Assembly (NCBI GenBank): GCA_023375675.1
Contig: JALQBC010000055.1
Coordinates: 148,168 to 212,167, forward strand
DNA from: Cytospora piceicola
Lineage: Eukaryota; Ascomycota; Sordariomycetes; Diaporthales; Cytosporaceae
Direction: 5' to 3'
Length of the DNA: 64,000 bases
The notes under the pieces were generated by a model, which saw only the letters and a program-made list of their open reading frames with translations, did not search any database and was not told the DNA's origin. The position numbers and the translations under genes are program-made. This document shows, piece by piece, positions 12,540-23,000 of this stretch; position 1 is the first letter of the stretch; the number at the start of each line of letters is the position of its first letter.

Positions 12540-13109
12540 TGCGGCTGGATTTTTGAAAAATTCCGGGAACAGGCAATTTCGACACCGACCGTGGAGCGCT
12601 GCTGGACCCGTAACATGGACTGGGCAGAGTAATAGTAGTGATGGTGCTAATCAACTGTTGCTGGATGTACCGACATGTGAACGCGGTCGAGAATGACATC
12701 TGGATGGGAGACGCGACTGTGGCTGTCGGGTGCGGCTTGTGCTCATCAGCCACATTGAGCTTAATGCGAGGCATGACGTTAGCGTCTAGAGCTGACCGTT
12801 GTCAAGCTAAAGGCGGAGGTGGAAAACAAAGGCTTTAAACCGAAAAGACCGAGTACTAAGACCGAGTACTGGCCCGTGCGCCAAGGCCCCCAAAGTAAGC
12901 TGTGGGGCCGAACCGCTCGGACAGCCGGACTGACATCACATTGATATTATTATTGAAATACTAATAAAGTCTCGCCCTCCACTCAGCAATCACCTCTTCA
13001 GCTATATCAGGTTCGTACACTCTTGACCTAGACAACCACACCATCTTCAGCTTCAGTATTCTAATTGACCTCGCACCCCTCAGATATTCCACAGAAAACA
13101 AGCTTCACA
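12540..13109. promoter_or_regulatory. Shared divergent promoter region, PSF3 / SOD2
   Basis: A 570-bp spacer separates the start codons of PSF3 (minus) and the Mn-SOD gene (plus), so both promoters must lie here. A direct repeat of GACCGAGTACT occurs at about 12847-12868. No individual factor site could be assigned with confidence. Confidence 0.4.
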
Positions 13110-13993
13110 ATGTCGGCAACCCTGATGCGATCAACTCCTGCCCTGCGGGGAGCTCTCCGAGCTGGATCCGCGAAGTCCGCCATGGGCATGGCCAGCACAC
13201 AATTCGTGCGAGGCAAGGCCACGCTGCCTGACCTTTCTTGTAAGTGGTTGAGACCGAATCTCTATCTCAAACCAAGCTCCGAACAAGGCATTGGGCTGAC
13301 ACGGTGCCCTTCTCTACGCAGACGACTACGGCGCGCTCGAGCCTCACATCTCCGGCCAGATCATGGAGCTCCACCACTCCAAGCACCACCAGACCTACGT
13401 CAACGGTCTCAACAGCGCTCTCGAAAGCATTGGAGACGCCGAGGCTAAGGGCGATGTGGCCAAGGCCGCAAGCCTCGCTCCCCTCCTGAACTTCCACGGA
13501 GGTGGCCACCTGAACCACAGCCTTTTCTGGGAGAACCTGTCACCATCTAACAAGGACGGTGGTGGCGAGCCCGAGGGAGAACTTAAGGTTTGTACTTGTC
13601 TACCCTCATTTACTCCAGCTTCCCGACAGCTCTAGAGGCTGGCCGGAGGCTTGCGGAAAGCAACGAGACTGACCAGTATTGTGTCTGCAGAAAGCCATCG
13701 ACCGCGACTTCGGCTCTTTCTCAACTTTGCAGAAGCAGACGAACGCCGCCCTGGCCGGTGTCCAGGGCAGCGGCTGGGCATGGCTGGTCAAGGACAAGGA
13801 GAGCGGCACCTTGGGCCTGGTCACTCGTATGAACCAGGACCCGGTGACTGGCAACCTCATCCCCCTGATGGGTATCGATGCCTGGGAGCACGCTTACTAC
13901 CTGCAGTACCAGAACCGAAAGGCTGAGTACTTCAACGCGATTTGGAACATCATCAACTGGAAGAACGTTGCGAAGAGGTTCGGCTCAGCTTAA
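13110..13993 (+). CDS. SOD2: Mitochondrial manganese superoxide dismutase
   Basis: Exons 13110-13239, 13322-13587 and 13691-13993 give 232 residues. The enzyme dismutes superoxide in the mitochondrial matrix. Residues 1 to about 37 are basic, Ser/Ala-rich and lack acids, a typical presequence. Mature sequence starts near [18 protein letters not shown]. Metal ligands are visible as His61 in MELHHSKHH, a His in [12 protein letters not shown] (102-113), and Asp195 and His199 in [13 protein letters not shown]. The [11 protein letters not shown] and [11 protein letters not shown] forms fit the Mn class. Length is normal for fungal SOD2. It sits next to the start of the polyketide cluster but is a housekeeping gene and a useful left border. 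Confidence 0.96.
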
Positions 13994-14938
13994 ATTAATG
14001 AATGAGTGGCGATGGGTGCTTTAATGTATTTAGGAGCGATCACGACATCTGGATTCTGATAGGGAGCGTGCTGTCGAGGTCGTGTAGTATTCAATACAAC
14101 ATGATACTCGAAGTTTATTGCCATTCCTACAATGCCAACTGGTTGCTCCTTCGTTTTTCCTGGACCACGGTAGCAAATCTTGAGATCCATATGGGTTGAG
14201 TCCTGGTTGGGCCGCTTTTGTGTCAAATTGGGACAAGAGAGGTCCTACTCACATGTCCCATGGCTTCTGAGGCCCGGAGCCTGCAAGTTCTTGATGCTAT
14301 TTATTGGCTCTTCCTCTGCCAAATCTTGAAGGGTAAGCGTTTTCCGCCATTTCGATGTGCTTCTAGATGATAATGATGTAGTTGTATACCTAGGTACCGT
14401 AATGCATGTAATGCCCTAACCCTTTCAGCTCACCCTGGTAAGAACGGTGAAATGACTAGCAGGGATGTACCATGTACACATCTATGACTTGTTGCAATGG
14501 AGACTGATCAAACTGCAACTCGCGGACCAACATGCACCAACAAAACTCTGGTTACGAACTATCCTGCACTCGTGGACCCAACATACCAACACTGTACCTA
14601 TTGCCCGGATGCAATTTCTAATCTAGGCTAGGCCCGCAAAGTGTTGGTAGTCTACGACACCCAGAAAATATGTATCAGTTATCATCGGCTGGAGCCGATG
14701 TCCTATGTATGTAATGCACTGCCTCCACTGGCCCTCGCTTGACAGGAGCAAACCGTGGTGACCCACTACCGGTAGTGTCGTATCAATCACCAACATGGCA
14801 GGCCAAGGGCTTTTATAAGTTCAGAAGTTCTACAATCCCAAGAGTCACTGAACGAACTATCCCGAGGTCATCAGTCCGATTCATCTCGGCTTGAGGTAAT
14901 ATCGTGCTGCCCCTGCATACCTGGGTACAACATTGAAG
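13994..14938. other. Intergenic between SOD2 and the P450 (cluster left edge)
   Basis: Contains the SOD2 3' end and the P450 promoter. An exact TACCTAGGTA lies at 14387-14396. CCAACATGCACCAAC and CCAACATACCAACAC near 14527 and 14579 form an imperfect direct repeat. No gene is supported. Confidence 0.4.
14811..14819 (+). promoter_or_regulatory. Possible TATA element of the P450 gene
   Basis: TTTTATAAG lies about 120 bp before the P450 start codon, a plausible distance for a fungal core promoter plus 5' UTR. Motif match only. Confidence 0.3.
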
Positions 14939-16603
14939 ATGTCGAACCCAGCGGCCATGGCAGCTCTAGGTGGCATCGCGGCGACCTACATCTTCCTTTG
15001 GGCTCTCTTACACCTCACTCAAGATAGCAAGGAGCCTCCAGTTGTCTCCAGCGCCCTCCCCTTCGTCAGTCCCATACTAGGCATGATACGATGGAGTATG
15101 GAATACTACCCACGTATGAGGTACGTGGTTGCACCACCTAGGTACCCGCCTTCTCTTAAACGAACTTCACTGATATTTCCATCAGAGAGCGACATCGAAA
15201 GTTGCCTATGTATACTCTCAGGCTCCCTGGAGTTCGTCTCTACATCATCAACTCGTTGGATCTGATCCCGGTTGTGCAGCGCCAATGGCGAACTTTGTTA
15301 TTTGCACCTATTACAGTCAAGGCAGCACAGGCGGCTATGGGTGCAAGCAAAGACGCCGTTGCCGTACTTGAACACGATATGGTTTCGGACCATGGATTCG
15401 TCAACGGCATGGTTAAAGCTACCTATCCTACCATGACCGGCTCGGCACTGGACGCGTTGAATGCTAAGGCGTTCGAGGTCTTTGATCGAGCGTTAGAACC
15501 AGTCTCTGCCCCAACGACCATTTCCATGTTTGATTGGATCGGTAAACAGATTATGCGTGCTACTACGGATGCGGTATATGGACCGTCTAATCCGATGCGA
15601 GATGCTCGAAATCTCGAGGCTTGGCAGTAAGTATCTATCCACCTTCTACGGTTAGGGGCTATGGAGCTGACCAGTCGATCTTGTCACTAGCAAGTATCAT
15701 CCAGCGCTCATGTTTATGATGCTCGATATTCTACCTCAGAATGTCGTGTTCAAGGCAGCTGTGCAGGGCCGCGATCAGCTTATTGATAGCTTTGCAAAGT
15801 ACTATGCCGATGGCTACAAGCAAGGGTCCCCTTACATTCAAAACTTCACAGAGCACTGCATTAGCCAAAAGATTCCGAAGGACGATATCCCGCGCTTCCT
15901 ACTCGGTACTGTCTTCAATAACGTCGCTAATACCGTGCCCTCCGCCTTCTGGGTAATATACCGAATCTTCAGCGACCCGGCCGTTCTGCAGGATTGCCGG
16001 GACGAAGTGAGCCAAGCTGTCCAGGAAGATACAAAAGGAACCGCAACACACACAATTGATCTCAGCTTCGTTCTCAGCTCATGCCCGATCTTGCTTTCTA
16101 CTTACCACGAGGTTTTCCGGTACCACGGCCTCGCTAACTCGGTCCGCGTTGTCTCGGAAGATCATTTCGTGGACAAGTACCTGGTCAAGAAAGGCGGCTT
16201 GATCATGATGTCGGCCAGAGCTCAGCACAGTAACCCGGAAGTTTGGGGTGAAGACGTGGGCGAGTTTCATCACAAGCGTTTCGTCAAGGGCGCCGGTAAG
16301 CGCGTCAACCCTACTGCCTTCCGCGGATTCGGAGGAGGCACAACGCTGTGTCCGGGGCGCCACTTCGCCACGAGCGAGATCTTGCTATTGGCAACCATGC
16401 TGCTTTTGCGATATGATATCCGGCCAGCGGACAAGAAGCCCTGGGTGCTCCCGTCGACGGTCAAGTCTTCGCAGGCCGAAGCTATGGAGCAGCCTGATGA
16501 AGATATCGAGATTGAGCTCGTACCCCGACCCGAAGCAAGCGGCAAATCGTGGCGTATCGTATTCTCAGGGAGCAGAGATGCTGAGCTTATGGTGCAAAAG
16601 TAA
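14939..16603 (+). CDS. Cytochrome P450 monooxygenase (cluster tailoring enzyme)
   Basis: Exons 14939-15120, 15186-15626 and 15691-16603 give 511 residues. An N-terminal hydrophobic segment (about residues 6-25) would anchor it in the ER membrane. The heme loop is FGGGTTLCPGRHFA with thiolate Cys428, and the K-helix ExxR is EVFR in YHEVFRYHG. The I-helix region reads VFNNVANTVPSAFW, in which the usual acid-Thr pair is replaced by the Asn-Thr-Pro form seen in the CYP7/CYP8-like fungal groups; this may alter O2 activation. It is the leftmost gene of the HR-PKS cluster and is separated from the convergent FMO by about 360 bp. It probably hydroxylates or otherwise oxidises the polyketide. The start is the ATG just before the hydrophobic segment. 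Confidence 0.93.
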
Positions 16604-16965
16604 GGGCGCAGGTGGACTGCGCAACTGACTGCCCCCCCGGGGCTGGGGGCCCCCCCTGGACGATGCTCGTTTGTGACTGGAGCCATCGGTGGAATTTTCT
16701 CAGCGAGTAAGAGCCAGAACTTTGGGCTACATGGCGAAGTCATGAGATGATTATTGGTGTAGTAGAATATAGGTCTGGAACATCAGTTGATGTGGCCAAC
16801 TCCAGGAGTTTGCGGGTATTGACTTCGCCAAGTATTGCACTCACTGGCCGCTTCTCCTTGGCCTATAACAAAATTCTCTCATTATAGGGAACTGTAACAA
16901 ATACTATGAGCTTCCTAAAGAAAGGCATAATACCATGAACTGGAGATATTTGGTATTCTGGTCTT
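16604..16965. other. Convergent intergenic spacer with a G/C hairpin
   Basis: Between the 3' ends of the P450 and FMO genes. A block of C and G runs at about 16629-16657 can fold as a GC-only hairpin (runs of seven C, four G, five G and seven C). No gene is seen. Confidence 0.4.
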
Positions 16966-18439
16966 TCAGATCGCCTGCTGTGGCAACCATCCTAGCCAAC
17001 TTCTTACCCTTGCCAGTGCAGAAGTAGCCCAATAGAGGAAAGCACTACCGATCGATATATACAACGGCCGTTGAAAAAACTGTCCGAACCACACACTCCG
17101 CCTCCAGTGCAGGTACGCAGCTTTGCTAACCTGATACTCCCACTGCTCTATGGTCAGCTCGCCCTTGCACAGCTTCTCGGTAAGAAGAGTATGATACGCG
17201 GCCTGATTTGTAGAGAAGGCAATGTGCGGGCGCACCAGCGATACCGCGTCGCCGACCATTAGGACTTTGCCCCCTGCGAAGGATGCCTGCGGCGAGCAGT
17301 AATCAGTGATTTGGTGCAGGAAGGGCGAACCGATCTTCTCGATGACTTCGAGGTAGGGAGGTGCGAAGATGGTCTTAGCAAAGTCCTTTTGGTTCTCCCA
17401 AATCTCTGAGCGGACCTGTCCGGGCGCCAACTGGGTGTGGTGTCGGATACCATTCGCGTCAGTCATGATCTCATCCAATGAAGTCTCCGGGACGTTGTTG
17501 TACCAGCAGAAGTTCAGAAGACGCTTGCCGGGCTGTATTGACCCGCCTTCTCCGGGTATGTTGTAGCTATATATGGTGGCGTTAGTAAATCTCATAAAGC
17601 ATATTTGTTGTAGGTGACGACTTACACTATCACGTGCCCGCCTCCAGCCTTCAGTATGGAGTATGTTATGTTAGATTGAAATATTTCTCGGGTCTCCTTG
17701 CTCACTTGCTCTTCTGGTACCACACCACGCCATGCCACATATCCACAGTAGTTCCGATCTGCCTGGCCCGGCCCCAAGAACATCCTACGAACCACCGAAT
17801 TGGGTCCGTCGGCACCGAGCACTAGGTCTGCCAATGCTTGGACATCGTTGCCTCCGTCCGCATGTTCCCTGTATCGGACCATCAGCTGGCCAGTATCTAG
17901 CTGCTTGATATCTGTAGCATGAGCCCCGGTTAGATACACCCCCCTTGCTTTAGCAGCTTCTACATCCTCCCCTGCCAATGGAATCGGTGCCGGTGGTTTC
18001 GGGACGCAGTCGCTTCCTCTTGCGTCAAAGTTCGCCCTGAGCCGGGAGTAGAGCGCATCCCAAGAGGTCATTATTCGGTTGACTTTCATGAAAGGGCGAA
18101 TGGTGTTATTCTGGTCCAGCGACTGCAATGCAACCGCCTGCATGCCTAAAGGAATGTCAGATACGCCGTCGAAGCGCTTCAGTAGCTTCTGAACATCGCT
18201 GCCCAGGCACACCCCGGCCATGTGGGAGAGCGGTGTGTCCGTAGGTGACTGCTCCAGGATGCAAACAGTGCTTCCGAGTCGATGAAGCATTATGCCATGC
18301 ATAATCCCGGAAAGCGATCCCCCTATCTTTTTGTGACGTCTCAGTATACATGTTTCCGGACAGTAAGGCGCAGGCTATCGCTTACAATGATGACATTCTT
18401 GGGTGGTGCATCAGCCGTGACTGGTTGATGTTTTTCCAT
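16966..18439 (-). CDS. FAD-dependent monooxygenase (PHBH-like fold)
   Basis: Exons 18439-18386, 18326-17626 and 17566-16966 give 451 residues. The family uses FAD and NAD(P)H to hydroxylate or epoxidise substrates. The Rossmann motif NVIIIGGSLSGIMHG lies at about 15-29, the DG motif at about 191 in LVLGADGPNSVVRR, and the GD motif at about 357 in VLMVGDAVSLVRP. The last motif has Arg-Pro where many relatives have a longer PxxGQG element, so the isoalloxazine loop is variant. No membrane segment is obvious. The gene is divergent from the CMD-like gene across a minisatellite-bearing spacer, which suggests shared control. In the cluster it is a candidate epoxidase or hydroxylase of the PKS product. 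The first acceptor was set by continuity of the GG motif; the next AG three bases downstream would break the frame. Confidence 0.9.
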
Positions 18440-18611
18440 GATGCGGATGCTCCAATTCAAGTTCGATTTACAGTGCTGGATATTATCGAGCTGGAGAGGG
18501 ATTGAATACTGATGATTAGTCACCCGTAATCATGGTAAGAAGAATAGCAGCCCTCGTTATCCTGGCTGTGTCAGTTCAGTACAAACAACCAAAGCTGGAA
18601 AGATGGCAACA

Positions 18612-18620
18612 CTATAAATA
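18612..18620 (-). promoter_or_regulatory. Possible TATA element of the FMO gene
   Basis: TATTTATAG on the minus strand about 172 bp before the FMO start codon. Motif match only. Confidence 0.25.
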
Positions 18621-18766
18621 CCGAAACAGATTCATTCTGGGGCAAAGTTTCAGTGGATGTGCTTCCAACTTGATTTAAGGGCCCCCAGCCTCAATTCATC
18701 ACACTGCCAGTGGCGGCTTCTGGCTGATCCATTCTCATAATCATTAAACCCTGGAAATACTTCGGG

Positions 18767-18935
18767 GCCATGCTTGGGGGCCATGCTTGGGAGCCATGCC
18801 TGGGGGCCATGCTTGGGGGCCATGCCTGGGGGCCATGCCTGGGGGCCATGCCTGGGGGCCATGCTTGGGGGCCATGCTTGGGGGCCATGCCTGGGGGCCA
18901 TACTTGGGGGCCGCACTTCGAGGCCGCACCTGTTG
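18767..18935 (+). repeat. 13-bp G-rich minisatellite, about 13 copies
   Basis: Head-to-tail copies of GCCATGCTTGGGG / GCCATGCCTGGGG. Copies 1-10 differ mainly at the eighth base and once at the end (GGGA); copy 11 has ATAC, and the last two copies are diverged (GCCGCAC...). The unit length is not a multiple of three, so all frames on both strands stay open and produce spurious repeat proteins. A run of four to five G recurs every 13 bp, giving G-quadruplex potential on the plus strand. Confidence 0.97.
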
Positions 18936-19225
18936 TTGATCCTGACATGCATACAGGGTATAAGTTTATGCACGGGTTGCACTCCACGAGAATCGCGCGG
19001 GCTAGAAAACGACCCTGGAGACCAGTCTGGTGCAGCTATAAAGTAGAGCTGATAGCTGATCAAGTATGTATAGCTATGTACTAAGTATATAGCTAAGTAC
19101 ATAGCTGCTTGGTATGTGAGATACTGGGATGCTTTCATGAATCCAGCATGGTCCTCCTTTCAACACTGTCGCTCTACGTCAGCACCCATGCTTTTGGCCG
19201 AGCTACCTTTCTGGATTCCCGACTA

Positions 19226-19235
19226 CTATATATAG
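19226..19235 (+). promoter_or_regulatory. Possible TATA element of the CMD-like gene
   Basis: CTATATATAG lies about 60-70 bp before the start codon at 19296. Confidence 0.35.
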
Positions 19236-19295
19236 TCCTGTTGCATATCACATCTCCTCTTTATCTACACACCCACTCAACCTCACACAGTCACC

Positions 19296-19983
19296 ATGAG
19301 TCGGTTTCCCCCCATCCCTGAGACCGAGCTTAGCGACACTCAGAAGCGCGCCTACGAAGGCATTGCCCGGCTTTTTTCACGATTCCCAGATAACCTTGAA
19401 CCGAAGAACAACGAGGGTCTGGTATTTGGGCCATATTCTCCACTGTTGTGAGTCTTGTGGCACAAATTTATTGCCAAAGTTTCTTATGCTGATGATGTGT
19501 TGTCACAGTTACACCGAGGACATTTCAGACCCATGGTTCGCTCTCTCTCTCAAAGTGATGCGCCAGGAGCGATTCACTCTCAGGGAAAAAGAGCTCTGCA
19601 TCTTTGCCGTGCTGTCTGAGTATGACGTTCCATTTGTGCGTTACGCCCATTCCCAGATTGGTCTCTGGGCTGGTTTCTCGAAGGACCAGGTGCAACAGGC
19701 GGTCCACGGCCATCTCCCCGACAGCCTTGATCCTCGGGAAACCGCCATTTATAGCTTAGCGGTCACACTGTCGAAGTTACGGGGACCATTGAGCGATCAA
19801 GAGTTCGAGCAGGCGAGGGATTTCTTGCGGCGCGATGAGGTTGTTGGCGTTGTGCACATTGTGAGCGGCTACGTCTATGTCGCTATGCTGTCCAACGTTA
19901 GTATGGCCGGTATTCCTGAGGTGAAGGAAGGCATGTTCCAAGCGACCAAGAATCCAAAGCTGGCAGGGAATGAGGTTCTGTAA
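19296..19983 (+). CDS. Carboxymuconolactone decarboxylase (AhpD-like fold) family protein
   Basis: Exons 19296-19447 and 19509-19983 give 208 residues. The family is all-helical and includes gamma-carboxymuconolactone decarboxylases and AhpD peroxidase partners. The core reads LREKELCIFAVLSEYDVPF then RYAHSQIGLWAGFSKDQV, the family's helix pair with a conserved EY...H pattern. The CxxC pair of the redox-active AhpD subgroup is absent, so a thiol-disulfide role is unlikely. Such proteins recur in fungal secondary-metabolite clusters as lyase-, isomerase- or cyclase-like enzymes, but the reaction here is unknown. No signal peptide or membrane segment is seen. Its stop is only 43 bp from the stop of the convergent PKS, so transcripts probably overlap. 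Confidence 0.87.
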
Positions 19984-20026
19984 ATATTGTTGGTAATAAA
20001 GAAAAACGAAGTTGGGCATAACACAA

Positions 20027-23000
20027 CTATCTGCAACCTCGAGCCGCCCGCCATTCCTTGGTGATGAAACTCCCAAGTGCTATAATAGACATATCCCCCA
20101 GAATATCAAAAACCGCCACCTCCACAGCAAATTGCTTCATGATCCAGTTCCGGAGGTATACTGCACTCAGAGAGTCAGCGCCGGCCGTGTGCAGCGGCTC
20201 CTCCATGTTGATGTTTGACCGCGGAGTCATGACCAGACTGCAGATCTGGTCTGCCAGCGCACCAGCCACGATCTCGCTCATCTTGGGCACAGAGTCCGCC
20301 TCCACCATCAAGCGACTGAAATCAAGGACTCCGCTACTCGTACCACGTTTGGATCCCTCGCCTCCCTCTCTACGGGCCAGTGTCTGGCTCCAGAAAGGGT
20401 GAGAGAAGACCGGTGGGAAGCTGCTGTTTCGTGAGTCCTGTAAGGAGGGGTTAATGAATCCCGTGACGACCTGCGAAGGTATTTCGTCTATACGGAGGCT
20501 GGGGTCGCAGAAGTGCTCGAACAAACCCAGAATTTCTGGTACAGAGAGTATAGTGTAGACGTTCTCTACGGCAAGCCTCTCTGCCAGCCCCTCCCTTTGG
20601 GATACCAAGCCGCCCGTGGCAAGGATGCCGAGATCCATAGAGACCGCTCTCTCACCGATGGAAAGGCGATATCTAGCTAAGGCATCCTGGTAAGTACTTC
20701 CGGCGGCGTAGTTGATCTGGGTAGCCTGTCCTATGATACCGCTGATAGAGGATGATAGAATGAAGAAGTCCATGCCCTTTGGAAGCAGTTTGTGTAGGTT
20801 CCAAGAACCCTGAGTCTTTGGGTCCACTGCCACTTTCCAGTCTTGAAATCTCATTCTTTCGTACATGACGTCCTGTGCCACCGCATTAGTCTATAGTTCA
20901 ATTTTGTTCCCCTCTGCTCGACTCACTTTGAGAGCAGCTGCTGCCTGAACGCAACCTTTAATTGGAGGCATGTCCTGAACCTGCAATAGGGCACTTTGTA
21001 GTGACCAAATGTCTGCAACGTCGCACAATGGGCTACAAACCCGAACGCCCAATTGCTCTAAGCCTCGGATTGTTGATTTGGCTGCCTCGCTACACGGGCC
21101 GGAACGTGAAAGGAGGATTAGGTTACGAGCACCTCGTTGTGCCATCCACGTCGCTATGCAACGGCCAAGATCACCTAAACCGCCAGAAATCACATAGCTG
21201 GAATCTGAGTCGAACAAGTCCCCTTTCACCGATTCTTGGTAGACCTTTGAGGAAATCAGTACTGTTTGAACAAGTCCAGCAAAGGATGTAACACTCACCT
21301 CTATCTGCGTCTCATCGTCATACGTGATAGCGATGCGTTCTTCAGGCTTCAAGGTCCCCATAGAGGCAGTCACCTCTTCTATAGCCACAGTTTTATGTGG
21401 GAACGGTCGATTCGCAGACGTTTGGCTGAGTTCTGAGAATGGCATCTCCAATCGTTCAGCTTGATGCGACAGCACTTCTACCACATTAACAACTCTGAAT
21501 CCGACCGTGGATGGCAGTGCAAAACAGTTGATGGAGGTGGGACCACCATCATCTGTTCGGACACTCAGAATGTTGCCGAATTTTGAGACACACTCGGTAA
21601 GCTGTTGGTTATCAGTGTTCACAAAATCCAGCACGACGTTAGCTTCGGTACAGAAGTATGATCTTAAAGACTCCGCATAGCAGCCCTCTGTGAGTAACTT
21701 TATACCTTCAAAGGAAGTGTCCTCTGCTCCTACCGTTGTTACAGTTGCGCATAGCTTCGAACCATAGGTTTGCAACACGTCCAACGTTGCCCTACCGAGC
21801 CTCGTATCGCCGCCTCTCACGACGACCACGTCATCACGGTGAACCCTGGCCTCTCGGACTAGATAGTTGGCCAGCATGTAGTCTTGCGGCACTGTCGAGG
21901 CTTCCTCCAACGACAGAGACTTCGGGACCTTAGCGACAAGATTCCGCTTGGCTCGGCTCGTTGAGCGGAGGACATCGGTACCGTAGGCGCAGACATGATC
22001 CCCCACAGTCAAGTTACAGCTGCTGCCGACTCTGGTGACAATGCCGGCGCATTCCCGACCAACTTTGATTGTGGATGACCTACCCGACATAATTGAGATG
22101 TCAGCCGGATTCAGGCTAATGGCTCGGACATGGATCTCAATGTCTTCAGGGCCAAGAGGTTCCAAGACTGGGCTGTCTTCCATGAATCGCAGCGACTGTG
22201 AGTTCTCGAGACCTTGGAATTCCAATTTGAAAGGTCTCGCATCTTTCGTCTTCTTTGTGAAGTGTTTTACTCCAGCGAATTGTTCTAACATCGCCGCCTT
22301 CAGGGTTGTATTCTCGTGTATTCGGTTGAGGCATAAAGCACCGTCTTGTACAACGTAGTCTTCAGGAAGGTACAACCCCGCAGGCTCAATAACCTGTTTC
22401 AAGGCAGAGAGGATCAAACTGCAATCATCTACTGGAGACCTGGAGTTCACGTCCAGAGCCAAAGTGGCCAGCTTCGTGTTGATATTTTCCATGCGGAAAA
22501 CTCTTGCAAATCCGTCAATCATGCCATGACTTGGATCTGCAGACGATCCTGATCCTTTTGAAACCCAGAGTATTGTCGACGCAGACAACAGAAAGGACTT
22601 GAGCGAGTCAAATCCCCTGTTGTCAAGTCTGGAAAGAATCGCGCTTTCAAGGTCGAATAAGGTCACAATAACCCCGTGGAAGGCAACGTCTCCCGGAAAT
22701 CTGGACAGGTCCATCCGTACAGCACGAAGCCCCTCGGAAGACAATCTTGAGGTCAAAGCCTCCGCCATGTCTGCTTGGCTACTTGAGCCAGACTCGACAG
22801 CAACAGCGACATCAGTGAGTGCAGTTTCGATGTCTTGAGGTCCTGCCGCGGTCGCGCAAATGATGCTCATCAAATGCGACTCCTGATCGGCGAAATCGCG
22901 AAGGATGAAGTCTGCACCAGAGAAACCATTGCGACGCAGTAGCATTTCCCAGGTCTCCTCGCTGGCGAGTGGACCCAGTTCGCGACTATCGTCATCTGGC

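Larger units (their letters stand above)
18440..19295. promoter_or_regulatory. Divergent promoter region between FMO and CMD-like genes
   Basis: Both genes start outward from this 856-bp spacer. It contains the 13-bp minisatellite at 18767-18935 and, at about 19066-19108, a run of AGCTATGTACTAAGTATAT-like imperfect repeats. All long open frames in it arise from the minisatellite. Confidence 0.5.

Noticed and set aside
18767..18935. CRISPR-like repeat array
   Set aside because: Units are 13 bp, directly adjacent and without spacers, in a eukaryotic genome. This is a minisatellite.
18650..19138. Long repeat-protein frames (MAPRHGPQAWPP-type) on both strands
   Set aside because: They come from the 13-bp minisatellite, whose unit length keeps every frame open. 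No start context or homology supports a gene.
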